This document shows, one piece after another, positions 1 through 7,426 of a stretch of 64,000 nucleotides of DNA (position 1 is its first letter; the number at the start of each line of letters is the position of its first letter). A program made the translations under genes and the position numbers. The stretch lies in the NCBI RefSeq assembly GCF_020531945.1, contig NZ_JAJATZ010000008.1, positions 67,319-131,318 of the forward strand, read 5' to 3'. The notes under the pieces are model-generated. The model did not search any database. It was not told the DNA's origin and saw only the letters and a list, made by a program, of their open reading frames with translations. The DNA is from Loktanella gaetbuli. Lineage in GTDB: Bacteria > Pseudomonadota > Alphaproteobacteria > Rhodobacterales > Rhodobacteraceae.

Positions 1-762
1 GCCCGCGGCACTGGTCAGGGGCCAGGCATAGGCAAAGCCGGTCATCTGACCCACAGGTCGCACCTTCAGGTCGACAGACAACAAGATGCCGAAATTGCCG
101 CCAGTGCCGCCACGCAGTGCCCAGAACAGGTCCGCATTGGTCTGCGCGTCGGCGCGGATGATCGTGCCGTCGGCCAGCATCACCCGAAACCCCACGGCGT
201 TGTCGCAGTTCAAACCATACATGCCAGAGGTAAACCCGTAGCCGCCGCCTTGCACGAAACCGCCGATGCAGACATCGGGACATTCGCCGCCCGGCACATT
301 CAACCCCTTTGAATCAAGGTCTTGGAACAGCTGGCCAAAGTTCACCCCGGTCCCGACGGTAATCTGCGTGCCCGATGGATCATAGACGATCTGGTTCAGC
401 GCAGAGACATCGATCAACATGCCGTTGGTCGTGGAATATCCCGCGGTCGAATGCCCGCCGGACCGCAGGCAGAAACCCAGTGGCATTTGCCGTGCCAGCG
501 CGAGCGCGATGCCGACATCCGCCTCTGTCTGGCATTTGACGATGACGCCGGGATAGGCATTGAACATCGGATTGAAGATCTGCCGCGCCTGATCGTAGGT
601 TGGATCGCCTTTGAAGATGATATTGCCCGACAGACTGGCCTGCGCCTGTTTCAGTTGGTCGCGCGTCAGGCCAAGGCCCTTGAACTCTGCATCGGGGACT
701 GCGTGCCATGCGGCAAAAGTCTCTGCATCTGCGATACGTTTGGATGAAAAATTTGCAGGCAT
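1..762 (-). CDS. FAD-linked oxidoreductase (berberine-bridge-enzyme type), 3' part off the left edge
   Basis: The N-terminal 254 residues of a flavoprotein oxidase are present; the substrate domain lies off the left edge. The protein starts MPANFSSKR at an ATG on the minus strand. An FAD-binding type 4 domain follows. It has RSGGH, where His is the usual FAD attachment residue, and then GGECPDVCIGG and GGGYGFTSG. A Cys in this second motif is the other flavin link in bicovalent members of the family. The substrate cannot be read from this part. There is no signal peptide. The gene is divergent from the Crp/Fnr gene, sharing about 140 bp of intergenic DNA, so that regulator may control it; this is inference from position only. 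Confidence 0.85.
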   Translation of the reverse strand, partial: MPANFSSKRIADAETFAAWHAVPDAEFKGLGLTRDQLKQAQASLSGNIIFKGDPTYDQARQIFNPMFNAYPGVIVKCQTEADVGIALALARQMPLGFCLRSGGHSTAGYSTTNGMLIDVSALNQIVYDPSGTQITVGTGVNFGQLFQDLDSKGLNVPGGECPDVCIGGFVQGGGYGFTSGMYGLNCDNAVGFRVMLADGTIIRADAQTNADLFWALRGGTGGNFGILLSVDLKVRPVGQMTGFAYAWPLTSAAG

Positions 763-899
763 GAAAAATCCTTTGGTGAAATAAGGCGTCCTTTAAATTG
801 CGACTCGCGCAAGCGTGATGACATGTTAACCTATTGATCATCATTTTGAAAAAATTCGGCACCGATGATGTGCGTCCCCTGTCTGAAAGCGTTGAGACC

Positions 900-1604
900 A
901 TGACCGCAAGTTCAAGGATTGAAACGCAAGAGGCGCTCGATCTGGCGGCCAGCGATCTGTTTTCCGGCATCGCTGACGATGATTTGCAGGGTATCGCGGA
1001 CAGGATGACGGTGATGACCGTGCCAAAGGGTCGCCTGATCATGCAGCACGGGGATCTGGCAACCGACGTTTTCTTTGTCCTGTCGGGCACGGTGATCGGG
1101 CAGCTTGTCGCGCAAAGCGGACGGCAGATATTATTCACGGAATTCGACGCCGGCGCGCATTTCGGCGAAATGGCCGCGCTGGACGGTGCCGCCCGGTCGA
1201 TCACGATTTCGGCCAGTTCCGATTGCCGGATCGCGCGTTTGACAAAGGCCGATTTCACCGAGCTGATGATGACCTTTCCCCGGATCGCGATCAATTTGGC
1301 GCGCGAACTGGGCAAACGCCTGCGCAGCATGAATGACCGTCTGTTCGGTTTGGTGATGCATGACGTTGAAACGCGGGTGGTCATCCGCATCATGCAACTG
1401 GCGCAGGATCAGGAACAATTGGTGCAGGGCGGCACCATCACCGATGTACCGACCCACGAGGCGCTGGCCAGCTTTGTCGGATCCAACCGTGAGGCCGTAA
1501 GCCGGTCCGTTGCGCGACTGGCAAAATCGGGGGTCATCGCGACGGACCGCGGGCGTATCAGCATCCGTGACCTCGACCGGCTGATGGATGCCGCCGATCC
1601 CTAG
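900..1604 (+). CDS. Crp/Fnr-family transcriptional regulator
   Basis: This is a cytoplasmic one-component regulator of about 234 residues. The N-terminal half is a cyclic-nucleotide-binding-like beta-roll, with GRLIMQHGDLATDVFFVLSG and a cassette-like GEMAALDGAARSITI. A long dimerisation helix and a C-terminal helix-turn-helix follow (THEALASFVGSNREAVSRSV). No cysteine cluster of the FNR [4Fe-4S] type is seen, so an Fe-S oxygen sensor is unlikely. The frame stays open to a TTG at 834, but I prefer the ATG at 900 because the alignable domain begins soon after it. The gene is divergent from the FAD oxidase and precedes a membrane protein that also carries a cyclic-nucleotide-binding-like domain. 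Confidence 0.85.
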   Translation: MTASSRIETQEALDLAASDLFSGIADDDLQGIADRMTVMTVPKGRLIMQHGDLATDVFFVLSGTVIGQLVAQSGRQILFTEFDAGAHFGEMAALDGAARSITISASSDCRIARLTKADFTELMMTFPRIAINLARELGKRLRSMNDRLFGLVMHDVETRVVIRIMQLAQDQEQLVQGGTITDVPTHEALASFVGSNREAVSRSVARLAKSGVIATDRGRISIRDLDRLMDAADP

Positions 1605-1908
1605 ATCCTGTGCCGCAGCGCACATCACGCGATCCCTTGACCTGTCAGGGTCTCGACATCTCCTGATACCTCTGGCGGTGGGGGCCTGACCGGCCTTCAC
1701 CGCATTTTTTGCCCCGCATGAATAATTGCCGCCGCGCGGGCGATCCCGGCGGCGACAATCAAAGTACTGAAATAATTTGGTCATTGAATGCGATCTTGGT
1801 ACATGGCCCGCCGAAACGGTTCTGTGTCCCAAGGCACAGGATGTCATTTTCGTTGCCAGTCTGGGCGCAAGATCGTCAATCCGGGCAGGTCAAAGCAGTT
1901 TTATTTTG
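1605..1908. other. Intergenic region, no gene recognised
   Basis: About 300 bp lie between the Crp/Fnr gene and the Popeye-like gene. The reading frame of the downstream gene is open upstream to a TTG at 1777, but that segment shows no recognisable domain. A short inverted motif, TGACCTGTCA, at about 1638-1647 could be a weak operator. No terminator with a U-tract was seen. Confidence 0.4.
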
Positions 1909-2646
1909 ATGCATGGCGCGATGCGGTTCTATACCGACAGGGTTACGTCCAGAACGGGTGGCGCGGTGGATATCTCTTACCTCTTTACGGCCGGCATTTT
2001 CGTGCAGATTGCGCTATTGTTCTACGTGTTGGGCCTGCTGGTGCGGAACGAACTGCTGCTGCGCGGTCTGCTGCTGATCGGCACGATGTTCTACATCTTG
2101 TATTACTATTTTGTTTCGGATGTCCCGCTGTGGGATGCCATATTCGCCAGCGCGATGATCGGCCTTGCGAATGTCATCATGATACTGGTCATCCTGCGCG
2201 AAAAATCCACGCTGGGCATGTCGGACGACATGCTGGCCCTGTACGGCACATTCACGACCCTCAACCCTGGCCAATTTCGCAAGATCATGCGGCACGCGGA
2301 TTGGATTACGGCCCCCGAGGACCTGCCGATCTGCACCAGGGGTGTTCGGTCGGACTATCTGTATCTGGTGTCAAAGGGGCAGGTGATCCTGCGCGACGAC
2401 GGGCGGAACGTGGCGGTCGGCAGCGGCAATTTCATCGGGGAAATTTCGTTTCTGCTGGACTGCCCGGCGACCGCCGACGTCATCGCAATGCAGGGAACAG
2501 AGCTGGTCCGGTGGGATCGCCAGAAACTGATGTCGTTGATGCATAAATCAGTGCGGCTGTCGAATGCGATCGGCGCGTTGTTCAACGCGGACATCGCGCG
2601 CAAACTCTCGGTGAGTTGGCCCAAGGACCAGGCACACCGAGAGTGA
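1909..2646 (+). CDS. Popeye-like membrane protein: three TM helices plus a cyclic-nucleotide-binding-like domain
   Basis: The protein has about 245 residues. Three hydrophobic helices (roughly 20-45, 47-65 and 70-92) are followed by a cytoplasmic domain with the layout of a cyclic-nucleotide-binding beta-roll: DYLYLVSKGQVILRDDGRN, GNFIGEISFLLDCPATADVI, and a C-terminal helix. This three-TM plus CNBD order is that of Popeye-domain (POPDC) proteins, whose phosphate-binding cassette departs from the classical one; here GEISFLLDCPATAD lacks the usual RxA arginine. It may be a membrane sensor of a nucleotide. The start is uncertain: ATGs at 1909 and 1921 are both possible and neither has a strong ribosome site. 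Confidence 0.65.
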   Translation: MHGAMRFYTDRVTSRTGGAVDISYLFTAGIFVQIALLFYVLGLLVRNELLLRGLLLIGTMFYILYYYFVSDVPLWDAIFASAMIGLANVIMILVILREKSTLGMSDDMLALYGTFTTLNPGQFRKIMRHADWITAPEDLPICTRGVRSDYLYLVSKGQVILRDDGRNVAVGSGNFIGEISFLLDCPATADVIAMQGTELVRWDRQKLMSLMHKSVRLSNAIGALFNADIARKLSVSWPKDQAHRE

Positions 2647-2678
2647 TGCGCGCATGACAGGCGGGCGCGCGGCCCGGC

Positions 2679-3137
2679 CTAGTTCTGGATGATGAGTGCG
2701 CGGTTGCGCGAACCGAATTGACTGATTCCCGCGGTTGCGTTGGAACTGGCCTGAATGACGGCCGCGCGGTTCATGGTGCCGCCGGTCTGCGTGATCGTGG
2801 CCATGTGCCCCATGCCTGTTTGCTGGATCATCGCCGCATGCAGCCCGCCTTGTGTGATGGATGCACTGTGGTTGGTGCCGTTCTGTGCAACGTTTGCATA
2901 GGGCCGGGCATCTGCAACGGCAGGCAGCAGGCTGTCGTCGAAACCTACCGCGATCCCTGTGCGGTCAGGCATCACCGCCGGAAGCGAGGCCTGAATGCTG
3001 GCCACGGTAATCTGCTGGGAAACGGGTGCGGTGGTGCTGACGCGCAGGTCACCGACCTGTGCCACGAAAGCGTCCTGTGCGGCCAGAAATTGCGGAAACA
3101 ACGACATGCCGACAGCGAAAATAACTGCTTTTTTCAT
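2679..3137 (-). CDS. Curlin-repeat protein (third curli subunit or nucleator)
   Basis: This is a secreted protein of about 152 residues. It has an N-terminal signal peptide ending AAQDAFVAQVGD and Gln/Asn-rich curlin-like repeats in the C-terminal half (SITQGGLHAAMIQQTG, ATITQTGGTMNRAAVIQASS, GISQFGSRNRALIIQN). The first half, after the signal, is less repeat-like. It is the last gene of the minus-strand curli operon, 170 bp after csgG. The start is the ATG followed by KKAVIFAVG; an AGGACGAGG ribosome site precedes it, and an upstream extension in the frame is not needed. It could be a minor subunit or a nucleator like CsgB; the sequence does not decide which. Confidence 0.75.
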   Translation of the reverse strand: MKKAVIFAVGMSLFPQFLAAQDAFVAQVGDLRVSTTAPVSQQITVASIQASLPAVMPDRTGIAVGFDDSLLPAVADARPYANVAQNGTNHSASITQGGLHAAMIQQTGMGHMATITQTGGTMNRAAVIQASSNATAGISQFGSRNRALIIQN

Positions 3138-3307
3138 GAATATAGCCTCGTCCTGAAAATGGGACAGAGGCCGCGCGGTCCGGCTGCGCGACATGGCCCA
3201 AAGGTGAAAAACCTGCGCAGCATGGGCTGCACAGGTCAGGGCTAGTCATGAAAGACAGTTATATTGTGGCGCGCATTGGGTCATTGCTGGGCGCGCGCCA
3301 CCCTCTT

Positions 3308-4153
3308 TTAGCGAAGCGCGAAACGCTGTTCTTCGAGCCGCTTGAAGGAATTCAGGATCTCTTGACCTTGCTGCGGATTGGCAAACGCCCATTCGCCCGA
3401 CTCGACGCCGTCCAGGATCAGGGACAGGACACCCAGCTCCAACGCCTCCTTCACGGCAAAGATTTCGGGTTCGTTGCGGGAATAACCGCTCTCGATTTCC
3501 AGAAACTTGTCGACAGAGGTGAACTGGAACAATCCGTTGCGCACCAGCGCGGAATACACCGTTTTTGTCGTTGTGGTCGACGCCAGCACCCGTCCGTTCG
3601 ATACGCTGACAGCGCGCATCGACACCGTGACGACATCGCGCCGGTATTCGACCGATGACCCGATCCCGAGAAAGCTGGCCCCGACGCCACCGGTGATGTC
3701 GTTGCTGTCGTATCCGACGATGGCCCCTTCGATCAGGGTGCCGGCGAACCGCAGCGGCGGCAATGTCGAAACACCCTGGTACGCATTCTGGGTCTGTTCG
3801 ATGATCTGGCGTTCACGCAGCAAGTTGTCGACGCCCGTGCGTTCCGAGATCGCGAACCAGCGTCCGTTCCCGACATCCGACAGGACGTCGACCAGCAGAT
3901 GTGCGCCACCCTGTGTCACGGCCCGTGACAGGCTGGCAAAATCCTCGACCGGTTCGTTCGCGCCCGACAGGTCGGGGAATGCGTAAACCGCGACGTCGAT
4001 CGGGCGACGGGGGGGCGGCAGGTTTTCAACCGTAAAGCCGGTTCTGGTCATGGGCGCCAGCTCGGCCGGTTGGGTCATCACGTCTGCAACAGGCGGAAGC
4101 GTATTACATCCAGCCAGCACGAGGCAGACTGCAATCATTGGTGCGATGCGCAT
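3308..4153 (-). CDS. csgG: Curli secretion channel CsgG (outer-membrane lipoprotein)
   Basis: CsgG forms the outer-membrane pore through which curlin subunits leave the cell. The 281-residue length matches the family. The signal peptide ends in the lipobox LAGC, with the lipidated Cys at 16. Conserved CsgG blocks are clear: VAVYAFPDLSG, GNGRWFAISERTGVDNLL, RERQIIEQTQ, IVGYDSNDITGGVGASFLGIG, TTTTKTVYSALVRNGLFQF and ESGYSRNEPEIFAVKEALE. It sits between csgF (26 bp upstream) and a curlin-like gene. I see no missing element and consider the gene intact. Confidence 0.95.
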   Translation of the reverse strand: MRIAPMIAVCLVLAGCNTLPPVADVMTQPAELAPMTRTGFTVENLPPPRRPIDVAVYAFPDLSGANEPVEDFASLSRAVTQGGAHLLVDVLSDVGNGRWFAISERTGVDNLLRERQIIEQTQNAYQGVSTLPPLRFAGTLIEGAIVGYDSNDITGGVGASFLGIGSSVEYRRDVVTVSMRAVSVSNGRVLASTTTTKTVYSALVRNGLFQFTSVDKFLEIESGYSRNEPEIFAVKEALELGVLSLILDGVESGEWAFANPQQGQEILNSFKRLEEQRFALR

Positions 4154-4179
4154 CTTGATACTCTTTTTCTGCTCGGTTC

Positions 4180-4500
4180 TTACTGGCCGGGGATCGTGTT
4201 GGTCACATCACCGGGCGAAGGCACGCTGTTGCTGATCGGAATGATGATCGTCGGCCCGCCGATGTTGCCACCCGTGACGGCTGGTGCCCCACCGATCCCA
4301 CCGGTTGGCGCGCCTTCGAGCGAATCGCGATTGGTCGCCGACTGCTGCGCCTGCGCGACGCCGAACAGAAAAACACCGTTGTTCGGATTTCCACCAAAGC
4401 TGGGGCTAAGGAAATTGAAATTCCGATCCTCGGAAAAAGAAACGCTTGGTATGGCGGCCGCAATTACTGCGGCAAAGGCCATTTTTAATGCCATGTTCAT
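4180..4500 (-). CDS. csgF: Curli assembly protein CsgF
   Basis: CsgF is exported through CsgG and helps nucleate curlin at the cell surface. The protein is about 106 residues with a signal peptide (MNMALKMAFAAVIAAAIPSVSFS). The diagnostic mature N-terminus follows: FNFLSPSFGGNPNNGVFLFG and then AQAQQSATNRDS, matching the CsgG-plugging region of known CsgF. The C-terminal part is shorter and richer in Gly/Pro/Ile than in Escherichia coli. The ATG at 4500 was chosen because AGAAGAG lies about 8 bases upstream; the frame is open further but would add a hydrophobic leader of no clear meaning. Confidence 0.9.
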   Translation of the reverse strand: MNMALKMAFAAVIAAAIPSVSFSEDRNFNFLSPSFGGNPNNGVFLFGVAQAQQSATNRDSLEGAPTGGIGGAPAVTGGNIGGPTIIIPISNSVPSPGDVTNTIPGQ

Positions 4501-4723
4501 AATAAATCTCTTCTTGAAAATCAAAAATATGACCCACTTGAAACCAAGAAACAAAATTAAGATAGGGCCTCATTTCACAAAAAATTATGAAGTGTCGTTA
4601 TCGCAACGAAATTTTACCTTCGATCATTATAGTACATTCACAAAAATCCGGCTCTCGCCGGAATTTCGGTGGAAATGGCTGCACTATTGTATTTTCAGCG
4701 GCGCTGTCGCCGATGAAATTGGG

Positions 4724-5356
4724 TTAGCCCGACAGCCGCAAAACGGTTGTTGCCGTGCCCGGCTGGATCATCAGCGTGCCGGCTGCGTCACGCATGATGC
4801 GAACGTTGACCGGATCTTGTCCCATGGACTGATTGACACGCACCGCCAGGGGATCCGCAGCGGCAGAACGTGCGGTCATGCCATCGATCAACGCGACGTT
4901 GCTGTTCAGTCCGGCACCGTTCTGGGTGACGTAGGTTTCGGTGTGATTGCCGTCGACCTGAACACGCGAGGCATTCGCGAAACCGAATTGCAATGTCGCA
5001 ACCCTGTTGAAATTCCCTAACACGATGGCCTGCGCCACATGGTTGCGCCCTGACTGGAACGTGCCGGTGATATTCTTGCGTCCTTGGGTCATTGACAGGT
5101 TCTGGTTGGATTGCCCGACCTGAACCGACGCCAACTGGTTGTCGCGACCGCCCAGCGTCATCTGGACTGACGTATTCCGGTTTCCGATCTGCGCGATGAC
5201 CGATGACGATTGCCCCGTCAGATCAAGGTTGGCACCTCGGTTCGCATCACCGACCTGTGCGACAAAGGCATCCTGAGCAAGAGAAGGCGCAGCACTCAGA
5301 AGCAGAAAGACACAGATCGCGGCGGGGTGGTTAAAGGTTTTGGTGATGGAAAACAT
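4724..5356 (-). CDS. Curlin-repeat amyloid subunit
   Basis: This is a secreted amyloid subunit of about 210 residues. It has a signal peptide ending SLAQDAFVAQVGD and then at least five curlin-type repeats with the QxGxxN spacing (VIAQIGNRNTSVQMTLGG, ASVQVGQSNQNLSMTQG, GTFQSGRNHVAQAIVLG, ATLQFGFANASRVQVDG). The last 60 residues are not repeats and may be a cap. An upstream TTG would add four residues; the ATG before FSITKTF is preferred. It lies 223 bp upstream of csgF; that gap is A/T-rich and could hold a promoter or a processing site. Whether it is the major or minor subunit is unknown. Confidence 0.8.
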   Translation of the reverse strand: MFSITKTFNHPAAICVFLLLSAAPSLAQDAFVAQVGDANRGANLDLTGQSSSVIAQIGNRNTSVQMTLGGRDNQLASVQVGQSNQNLSMTQGRKNITGTFQSGRNHVAQAIVLGNFNRVATLQFGFANASRVQVDGNHTETYVTQNGAGLNSNVALIDGMTARSAAADPLAVRVNQSMGQDPVNVRIMRDAAGTLMIQPGTATTVLRLSG

Positions 5357-5482
5357 GTCCAATCCCAATGCGTTATAAATAAAATAAAAACGTGAAAATG
5401 GTATCGGTGGCCCGTCTGGCCCACCGATCTCTTGAAGTTTTCGGCGCAGGGTCGAAAAGCGACCGAGGCTATCGAAAACGTA

Positions 5483-6046
5483 TCAGTTCGAGTTTACGGA
5501 GACGGAACCGAAACCGCTGACAGTCGCCATTCCGCCCGGAACCGGGTTCGGAATGGACGTCAAGGCCAGCATCGGCATCGCGAGGGTCGGCGACCCCGTT
5601 GCGACGGCGTTGCCGCCTTCTTCGATCCAGTTGATAGCGACGTTGTCGTCACCATACTGAAGCGTCTGCGCGGTAAAGTCGTCGGCGCTGCCGTTCGCCA
5701 TCACGTTGATCGCCATGTTGTTGCTGGCGACGTTGTTGCCTGTTTCCTCGGTCTGCAGGATCAACGACGCGTTCGACGAACGGGTCGTTTCCTGGTAGGT
5801 AAAGGCATTGTTGTCAGCGCCACGCTGCAACTGGACAGCCGTGTTGTCACCCTGCGGACCCAGGAATCCAAAGAACCCTCCAGGCACATTGTTGACCTGT
5901 TGCACGACAGCCAGATTGCCGCCGCCCAGGGAAGTCTGGATGTTTGCGGCAGCGTTGTCATCGCCAAGCTGTGTGATGAAAGCATCCTGTGCAAAAGCGC
6001 CGGACGCAATGATCGTGGCTGCGGTAGCCAAGAATAGAGTTTTCAT
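5483..6046 (-). CDS. Curlin-repeat amyloid subunit, first gene of the operon
   Basis: The protein has 187 residues, with a signal peptide (MKTLFLATAATIIASGAFA) and a mature start QDAFITQLGDDNAAANIQ shared with the other two curlins. Repeats of the form xQxGDxNxA recur (AVVQQVNNV, AVQLQRGADNNAFTYQET, AQTLQYGDDNVAINWIEE), looser than in enteric CsgA. AGGA lies upstream of the ATG. It is first in the minus-strand curli operon and is preceded by a long A/T-rich region, which suits a highly expressed major subunit. This assignment rests on position and composition only. Confidence 0.8.
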   Translation of the reverse strand: MKTLFLATAATIIASGAFAQDAFITQLGDDNAAANIQTSLGGGNLAVVQQVNNVPGGFFGFLGPQGDNTAVQLQRGADNNAFTYQETTRSSNASLILQTEETGNNVASNNMAINVMANGSADDFTAQTLQYGDDNVAINWIEEGGNAVATGSPTLAMPMLALTSIPNPVPGGMATVSGFGSVSVNSN

Positions 6047-6330
6047 GTCAAAGTCCTATCAAAAAGTTTTCGCAAGATAAGGCCCCTCGAAAAAAATGAG
6101 GGTCGCCATTGGTTAAAGAAGCAGTTCTTTTCCCGACTTGCACAAACATGTTAACACGACGGCCTCTTTGTTGACACATTTTTCACAAATTTTGCAACTA
6201 CCTGAAAGATATAGGTATTTAATTCTGTTACACACGCTTAACGTGTCTTTTAGCCTCGCCACTACACCTTTGGGGTTATTCAATTTGGTAGAGGGACCCG
6301 TATTCGACAGATGATTCTCTCGTAGCTTGG
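6047..6330 (-). promoter_or_regulatory. A/T-rich upstream region of the curli operon
   Basis: The 280 bp upstream of the first curlin gene are clearly more A/T-rich than the flanks, between roughly 6110 and 6300, and carry no convincing gene. A promoter for minus-strand transcription of the curli operon is expected here. No exact -35/-10 pair or CsgD-type site could be assigned. No csgD homologue is seen nearby. Confidence 0.4.
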
Positions 6331-6997
6331 AAACAAAGACAGTTTTCCACATTTGACCGCAGACGCATCCCGCGAAAACCCCACTATCTGGTTCAGATAT
6401 TGTTTGAAAGCTGTGCGCGCCCGACGCACGAATTGACCCTGGCGGCCACTGAAATCAGTAATTTCACAAACCGCATGAAACAGCGCCCACTCATTCAAAT
6501 GGGCGCTGTCGATGTAGTGGGATAGACTCATGCGCCGTCGGTGCATCGCGCCAGACTTCGGCTTCTACGCATCACAGGTGCCGCCTGACATACCGTGCCT
6601 GCGGCAAAGGTCGTCATCGACTGGCATATTGACGATAAGTGCAAGGTTGGGAAACCGCCCCGGGGACCGTCGGATTGAACCAAGTGAGCTCCGGCGTCCA
6701 AACGGTTTTCAATCAGAACGACATCGATTTCGCCCCGAGCGCAACTCTTCAGGCATTGGGCTATCTTTCGAATACCCGAGGCAGACCAATGGAAAGGGGG
6801 CGCATTAATCATGCTGACGTATCTGGGTGCACAGGACGCCAAAGCAAACGGTTCGGGCGGTCCACGACCTGGCACCTTCCGTGCAAACACGCGGCGCACG
6901 TAGGGCGACTTGGGGTTCCCGGTCGCCAAGAGTGTTGATTTATACGGTCTGCACGATAAGATAGGCCTTATTTTTTCGATTACAAGTCAGAACAATT
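6331..6997. other. Gene-poor spacer between the curli operon and the JAMM-led operon
   Basis: Several open frames occur on both strands, but none has a recognisable domain or ribosome site. The exception is a short IS3-like remnant on the minus strand near 6535-6625. The promoter of the plus-strand operon that begins at 6998 should lie in the A/T-rich last 60 bases. Confidence 0.35.
6535..6625 (-). pseudogene. Possible remnant of an IS3-family OrfA
   Basis: The minus-strand translation reads DDDLCRRHGMSGGTCDA, a stop, and then KPKSGAM. This resembles the helix-turn-helix tail of IS3-family OrfA proteins (CRRHGMS-x-ATFY-x-WKAKYGGM). It carries a stop codon and has no flanking transposase, so at best it is a decayed fragment. 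The match is short and may be chance. Confidence 0.35.
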
Positions 6998-7426
6998 ATG
7001 AACGCCACGGTTTCATTTACAAAAAATGCTTATGACGACCTTTTGTCAGACTGCCGATTGCATAACAGGGTCGAGCGCGTCGGGCTGTTGATTGGACAGG
7101 CCAGCCACGTGTCGGTGATATTGCCCCGGGCAAACCATTGGCGCGGTCGAATGGGCGACGGATTTACGATGACACGGGCTGACCTGAAATCGGGCCACGA
7201 TTTTGCCGTAGCGGCAGGGTTGGTCGTTCTGGGCCGATATCATACGCATCTGCATCACCCGCCGCTGCCTTCTCGGCTGGACCGGCTGTCGCTGCCCCCG
7301 GGCTGGATGGAGGTGATTGCGCGCATCGACGCCCCACCGGATCGGCGCAACGTCACTGAGGTCAGGGCCTATCGGAACGGCAGCCCATGCGCGATAACTG
7401 TCCGCGAGGAGTGTATCGCGTCATGA
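6998..7426 (+). CDS. JAMM/MPN-domain metalloprotease, first gene of the large operon
   Basis: This is a 142-residue JAB/MPN (JAMM) protein. The complete zinc motif is visible: E26 (ERVGLLIG), H82-x-H84 (GRYHTHLHH) and S92-x-x-D95 (SRLD). Bacterial JAMM proteins cleave isopeptide or peptide bonds, often to process a ubiquitin-like or precursor protein. No ubiquitin-like or E1/E2 gene is seen here. Its stop codon overlaps the start of the 1503-residue protein (ATGA), so the two are probably translationally coupled. The natural guess is that it processes one of the large products of this operon. There is no signal peptide. The ribosome site before the ATG is weak. Confidence 0.8.
   Translation: MNATVSFTKNAYDDLLSDCRLHNRVERVGLLIGQASHVSVILPRANHWRGRMGDGFTMTRADLKSGHDFAVAAGLVVLGRYHTHLHHPPLPSRLDRLSLPPGWMEVIARIDAPPDRRNVTEVRAYRNGSPCAITVREECIAS

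Noticed and set aside
380..1393. Minus-strand open frame of 337 codons
   Set aside because: It overlaps the FAD oxidase in another frame and the Crp/Fnr gene on the opposite strand. Its translation is Arg/Ser-rich without a domain, so it is a shadow.
1638..1647. TGACCTGTCA as an FNR-type site
   Set aside because: The half-sites and spacing do not fit the FNR consensus well, and it sits after the regulator gene rather than at a clear promoter.
6528..6929. Minus-strand 133-codon and plus-strand 92-codon frames before the JAMM gene
   Set aside because: No domain, no ribosome site and mutual overlap. One part may be IS3 debris in a different frame.
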